From: JALORV01 sp963702595
Lineage (GTDB): Bacteria; Pseudomonadota; Gammaproteobacteria; Burkholderiales; Burkholderiaceae_F
Direction of reading: 5' to 3'
NCBI GenBank assembly: GCA_963702595.1
Contig: CAVPDC010000019.1
Span: 44,104-108,103 of the forward strand
Length of the DNA: 64,000 nt
The position numbers and the translations under genes are program-made. Each line of letters begins with the position of its first letter. Position 1 is the stretch's first letter. The notes under the pieces were generated by a model. It worked only from the letters and a program-made list of their open reading frames with translations, was not told the origin of the DNA and did no database searches. Positions 61,940 to 64,000 of the stretch are shown here, piece after piece.

Positions 61940-62257
61940 TTTCTCGTTCCTTGATAGGTCAATGAGAATTTATTCGCTGCAGGAAATGCCCTGCTGCGAG
62001 CGAACGATCAAGAAACGTGAACCTGTGGAGACCCGCTAGGCACCGCTGCACGCAGCGGAGTGGAGAAGCCGAAGGACAAGCGAAACTCAAGCGAAAGCGA
62101 ACGAAGACTACGCGGTTACGCCAGTTTTGTCGAGCGCGATATTTTTCCCGACGGCGCGCCTTTAGGGCTTGAATTCGAAGAATCCATGACCCGTATGGCC
62201 TGTACACCCGCTAGCCCGCTCTCGATCGATGACGCGAAGCGGGCCGGCGGCGCCGGG
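61940..62257. other. Leader/promoter region of the cold-shock gene and an empty gap
   Basis: The minus-strand leader contains AATAAATTC near 61968, a plausible -10-like element about 30 bases before the start codon. The remaining bases to 62257 show no gene. A GCCCGCT/AGCGGGC pair (62213-62247) could be a weak hairpin. Confidence 0.35.
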
Positions 62258-62989
62258 TCAGGCTGTTGCCACCGCTTGCCCCAGCGGTTCCGCCACGCGG
62301 GCGATCAAAGCCTCGAACCGCTCGGCAGCTTCGGCATACGTCGCCATCGGTGCCGCGCGCATGCGTGTGCGCGATTGAGCGGACCAGGCGTGCTGCTCGG
62401 CCAGCGCTGTGAACTCGTTCGGTGGCGGCTCTACGTCGAACAGATCGCTCGTCCCCAGCAGCACATAGCGGCCGGACTCCTGCGGATGGTCGGACAGCAG
62501 GACGTAGGCGAGGCTGGCCAGCGAGTCGCGCACGCGGCACGCAATGTAGCGATCGATCGCCGCCGTACCGTTCTTGACGGCGCTGCCGGCGCGCGCATGC
62601 CCCTTGCTGTCGGTCATGGTCTGCGCCCTGAAGCCCTTGGTGCCAGCGGAGACGCGGGCCGCCGTTTCGGGGCTGAGGTCATAGCGCGCAGCAAGTTGCG
62701 CCGCCAGTGCGCCGAGTTGCTCGGCGACCCTGGCCTCGAGCATGACTTCACTGCGCGCCCGCTTGCGGCGCACGGCGACGGCGCGCGTCGGCAGGCGCGC
62801 GCGAATGCGTTGTTCGAGCTCGGTGGCGGTTTCCTCCGCAACGCGTCCGCAAACGCGCTGCGTGTGCAGGTTTGCGAGCAGGTTGAGCAGTTGCTTGCTG
62901 TCCAGTGTGGCGAGCTTTTCGTCCGTCCACACGAGTTGAGAGGGTGGTTGGTAGACCGGCTTGGTTGGAGCGAACTTCCCCTTGCGCAT
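62258..62989 (-). CDS. Conserved-looking protein of unknown function
   Basis: 243 residues from ATG 62989. It begins with a basic segment and is mainly helical, with an Arg-rich middle (AVAVRRKRARSEVMLEARVAEQ) and an Ala-rich end. No membrane segment, no signal peptide, two Cys. The codon pattern and length argue that it is coding, but I do not recognise the family. No close neighbours on the same strand. Confidence 0.55.
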   Translation of the reverse strand: MRKGKFAPTKPVYQPPSQLVWTDEKLATLDSKQLLNLLANLHTQRVCGRVAEETATELEQRIRARLPTRAVAVRRKRARSEVMLEARVAEQLGALAAQLAARYDLSPETAARVSAGTKGFRAQTMTDSKGHARAGSAVKNGTAAIDRYIACRVRDSLASLAYVLLSDHPQESGRYVLLGTSDLFDVEPPPNEFTALAEQHAWSAQSRTRMRAAPMATYAEAAERFEALIARVAEPLGQAVATA

Positions 62990-63320
62990 GGTGGTTCCCG
63001 TTCCTAGGGTGAGGCTGCCTTGTGGCTCCCCGACCCCCCGAGTATCGCCGCAAAGCGAAGTTGGCGCTTTGAAGTGCCGGCGCGGCGGCCTCCCAACGCC
63101 CCTACAGACCTGCGGCAGCCCCGAATTTAGAGCGCTGACCCAATTTGTTGATCACCCCAGCGCCTGCCGCTCGAAGCCACGTTTTGGCGGCACCCTAGGT
63201 GGCAGAGTCACCGGGGTCACAGTTACCCGGCGCCAGCCGCCACTTGCGCCCGATACCTGGCCGGTGTGCATGCATGGGCCGCGCGAAAGCACGCCCTCAT
63301 ATGGCTCTGGCTGCTGATGC
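62990..63320. other. Intergenic region with a short inverted repeat
   Basis: CAAAGCG (63051-63057) and CGCTTTG (63065-63071) form a 7-bp stem with a 7-base loop; no T-run follows. Otherwise no gene or regulatory element is seen before the thiolase remnant. Confidence 0.35.
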
Positions 63321-63903
63321 CGCAACGAGGTCGGCTGGGATGTCTCGCGTGCCGAAGAAAACTACGCCACGCTGATCAGGATGGGCGAGGGCATCACTCC
63401 GCCACCGGGCTCCGAGTCCGATCGTCCGTACAGCAAGTTCATGGCGATCTCTGCCGCCATGCGCCGCTATCACATGAAGACCTACGGCACCACGCAGCGG
63501 CAGATCGCGGCCGTCTGTGCGAAGAATCACCAGCACTCGGTGCACAACCCATACTCGCAGTTCCGTCAACCATTCACCATCGACGAGGTCCTGGCGTCGC
63601 CGCCCATTACCTATCCGATCACGCTGCCGATGTGCCGCTGTCGGACGGCGCGGCGGCGGCGATCCTGGTCACCGACGAAGGCCTCCGGCGCATCGGTGCC
63701 GACAGGAAACGCTGCATCAAGGTCGCCGCCAGCGTAGTTCGCAGCTTTACGGATAGACGCCTCGATGAGAACTGACCACCCAGTTGCGCGGCGAAGCCGG
63801 GGCACGACAGGTCGCGGGCGCGCGCCATGCGATCCAGAAGAACGGCGGGGGTATGCGGGGCGTCGTGGAGGCCGCCCTTGCGGTTCATATCCTGAGCCGA
63901 TGA
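63321..63903 (+). pseudogene. Remnant of an SCP2-type thiolase / lipid-transfer protein
   Basis: Recognisable pieces in order: NEVGWDVSRAEENYATLIRM and MRRYHMKTYGTTQRQIAAVC to TYPITLPMC in one frame; then LSDGAAAAILVTDEGLRR in a second frame (63635 onward); then QLRGEAGARQVAGARHAIQ followed by NGGGMRGVVEAALAVHILSR and a stop at 63903 in a third. Thiolase-family motifs are present but the nucleophile-bearing N-terminus and a middle section are missing, and two frame changes separate the pieces. Clearly non-functional. Confidence 0.75.
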
Positions 63904-64000
63904 GCACTCTGCTGTTGAACGCTCACGGCGTTCGAGTCCCAGCGCAAGGATGATGCGGGTACGCGCCGGCAGGGGCACTCGACCTTGCGCGTGAGCCTGC

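Noticed and set aside
1..64000. CRISPR arrays, complete insertion sequences, origin or rRNA genes
   Set aside because: No regularly spaced repeats, transposase frames, DnaA-box clusters or rRNA-like segments were seen.

Overview
The window is GC-rich bacterial chromosome, most likely from a betaproteobacterium of the Burkholderiales type. That placement is inferred from the gene order soxCD-YZ-A-X-B with thioredoxins, the BMP-type nucleoside ABC transporter, the group II truncated haemoglobin and the compact proteobacterial operons; no rRNA or ribosomal protein gene is present to fix it. Almost all the DNA is coding. Only one complete tRNA, tRNA-Ser(UGA), is visible.

Layout. 1-580: end of an integrated island, with the tail of a HEPN protein, a stub of a type I methylase (HsdM) and the 3' half of a tRNA-Arg that looks like an attachment site. 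0.86-12.1 kb: a giant cyclic beta-1,2-glucan synthase (NdvB/CGS) split by one frameshift, then a divergent pair of class I fructose-bisphosphate aldolase and PPi-type phosphofructokinase. 12.3-16.1 kb: a lipoprotein, a lysine/alanine-rich histone-tail-like protein whose middle is out of frame, and a thermolysin-family (M4) protease without an obvious signal peptide. 16.1-29.9 kb: a sulfur module. A minus-strand RND efflux operon (membrane fusion protein, RND pump, YgaP-like membrane protein, CsoR-family regulator) is divergent from an ArsR regulator that leads a thiosulfate-oxidation cluster, soxCD, soxYZ, a DsrE-like protein, soxA, soxX, thioredoxin, soxB, thioredoxin. A perfect 18-bp palindrome of the CsoR/CstR operator type sits upstream of the RND operon.

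30-35.5 kb: small secreted or lipoproteins, tRNA-Ser, a 32-residue membrane peptide, a Cys-rich mini-protein and a DMT transporter with a histidine-loaded tail (possible metal handling). 35.7-42.3 kb: a BMP-family nucleoside-type ABC importer (ATPase, two permeases, lipoprotein receptor) with an unrelated convergent 560-residue protein inserted. 42.5-47.8 kb: minus-strand operon Pta, AckA, FabI and a DUF3141 hydrolase, a set linked to acyl-CoA/PHA metabolism. 48.4-58.9 kb: DUF4139 protein, FtsX-like permease, a paralogue of the 560-residue protein next to a truncated globin, RmuC, a DapA-like aldolase, YaiI and small proteins. 59-64 kb: a multi-pass membrane protein, a truncated hydrolase, a haemolysin III homologue, a cold-shock protein, an unknown protein and a decayed SCP2-type thiolase.

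A general caution: at least seven single-base frame changes fall in otherwise well-conserved genes (ndvB, the K/A-rich gene twice, an alpha/beta hydrolase, DUF3141 twice, ackA). This density is more typical of residual indel errors in an assembly than of genuine pseudogenes, and only read-level checking can separate the two.
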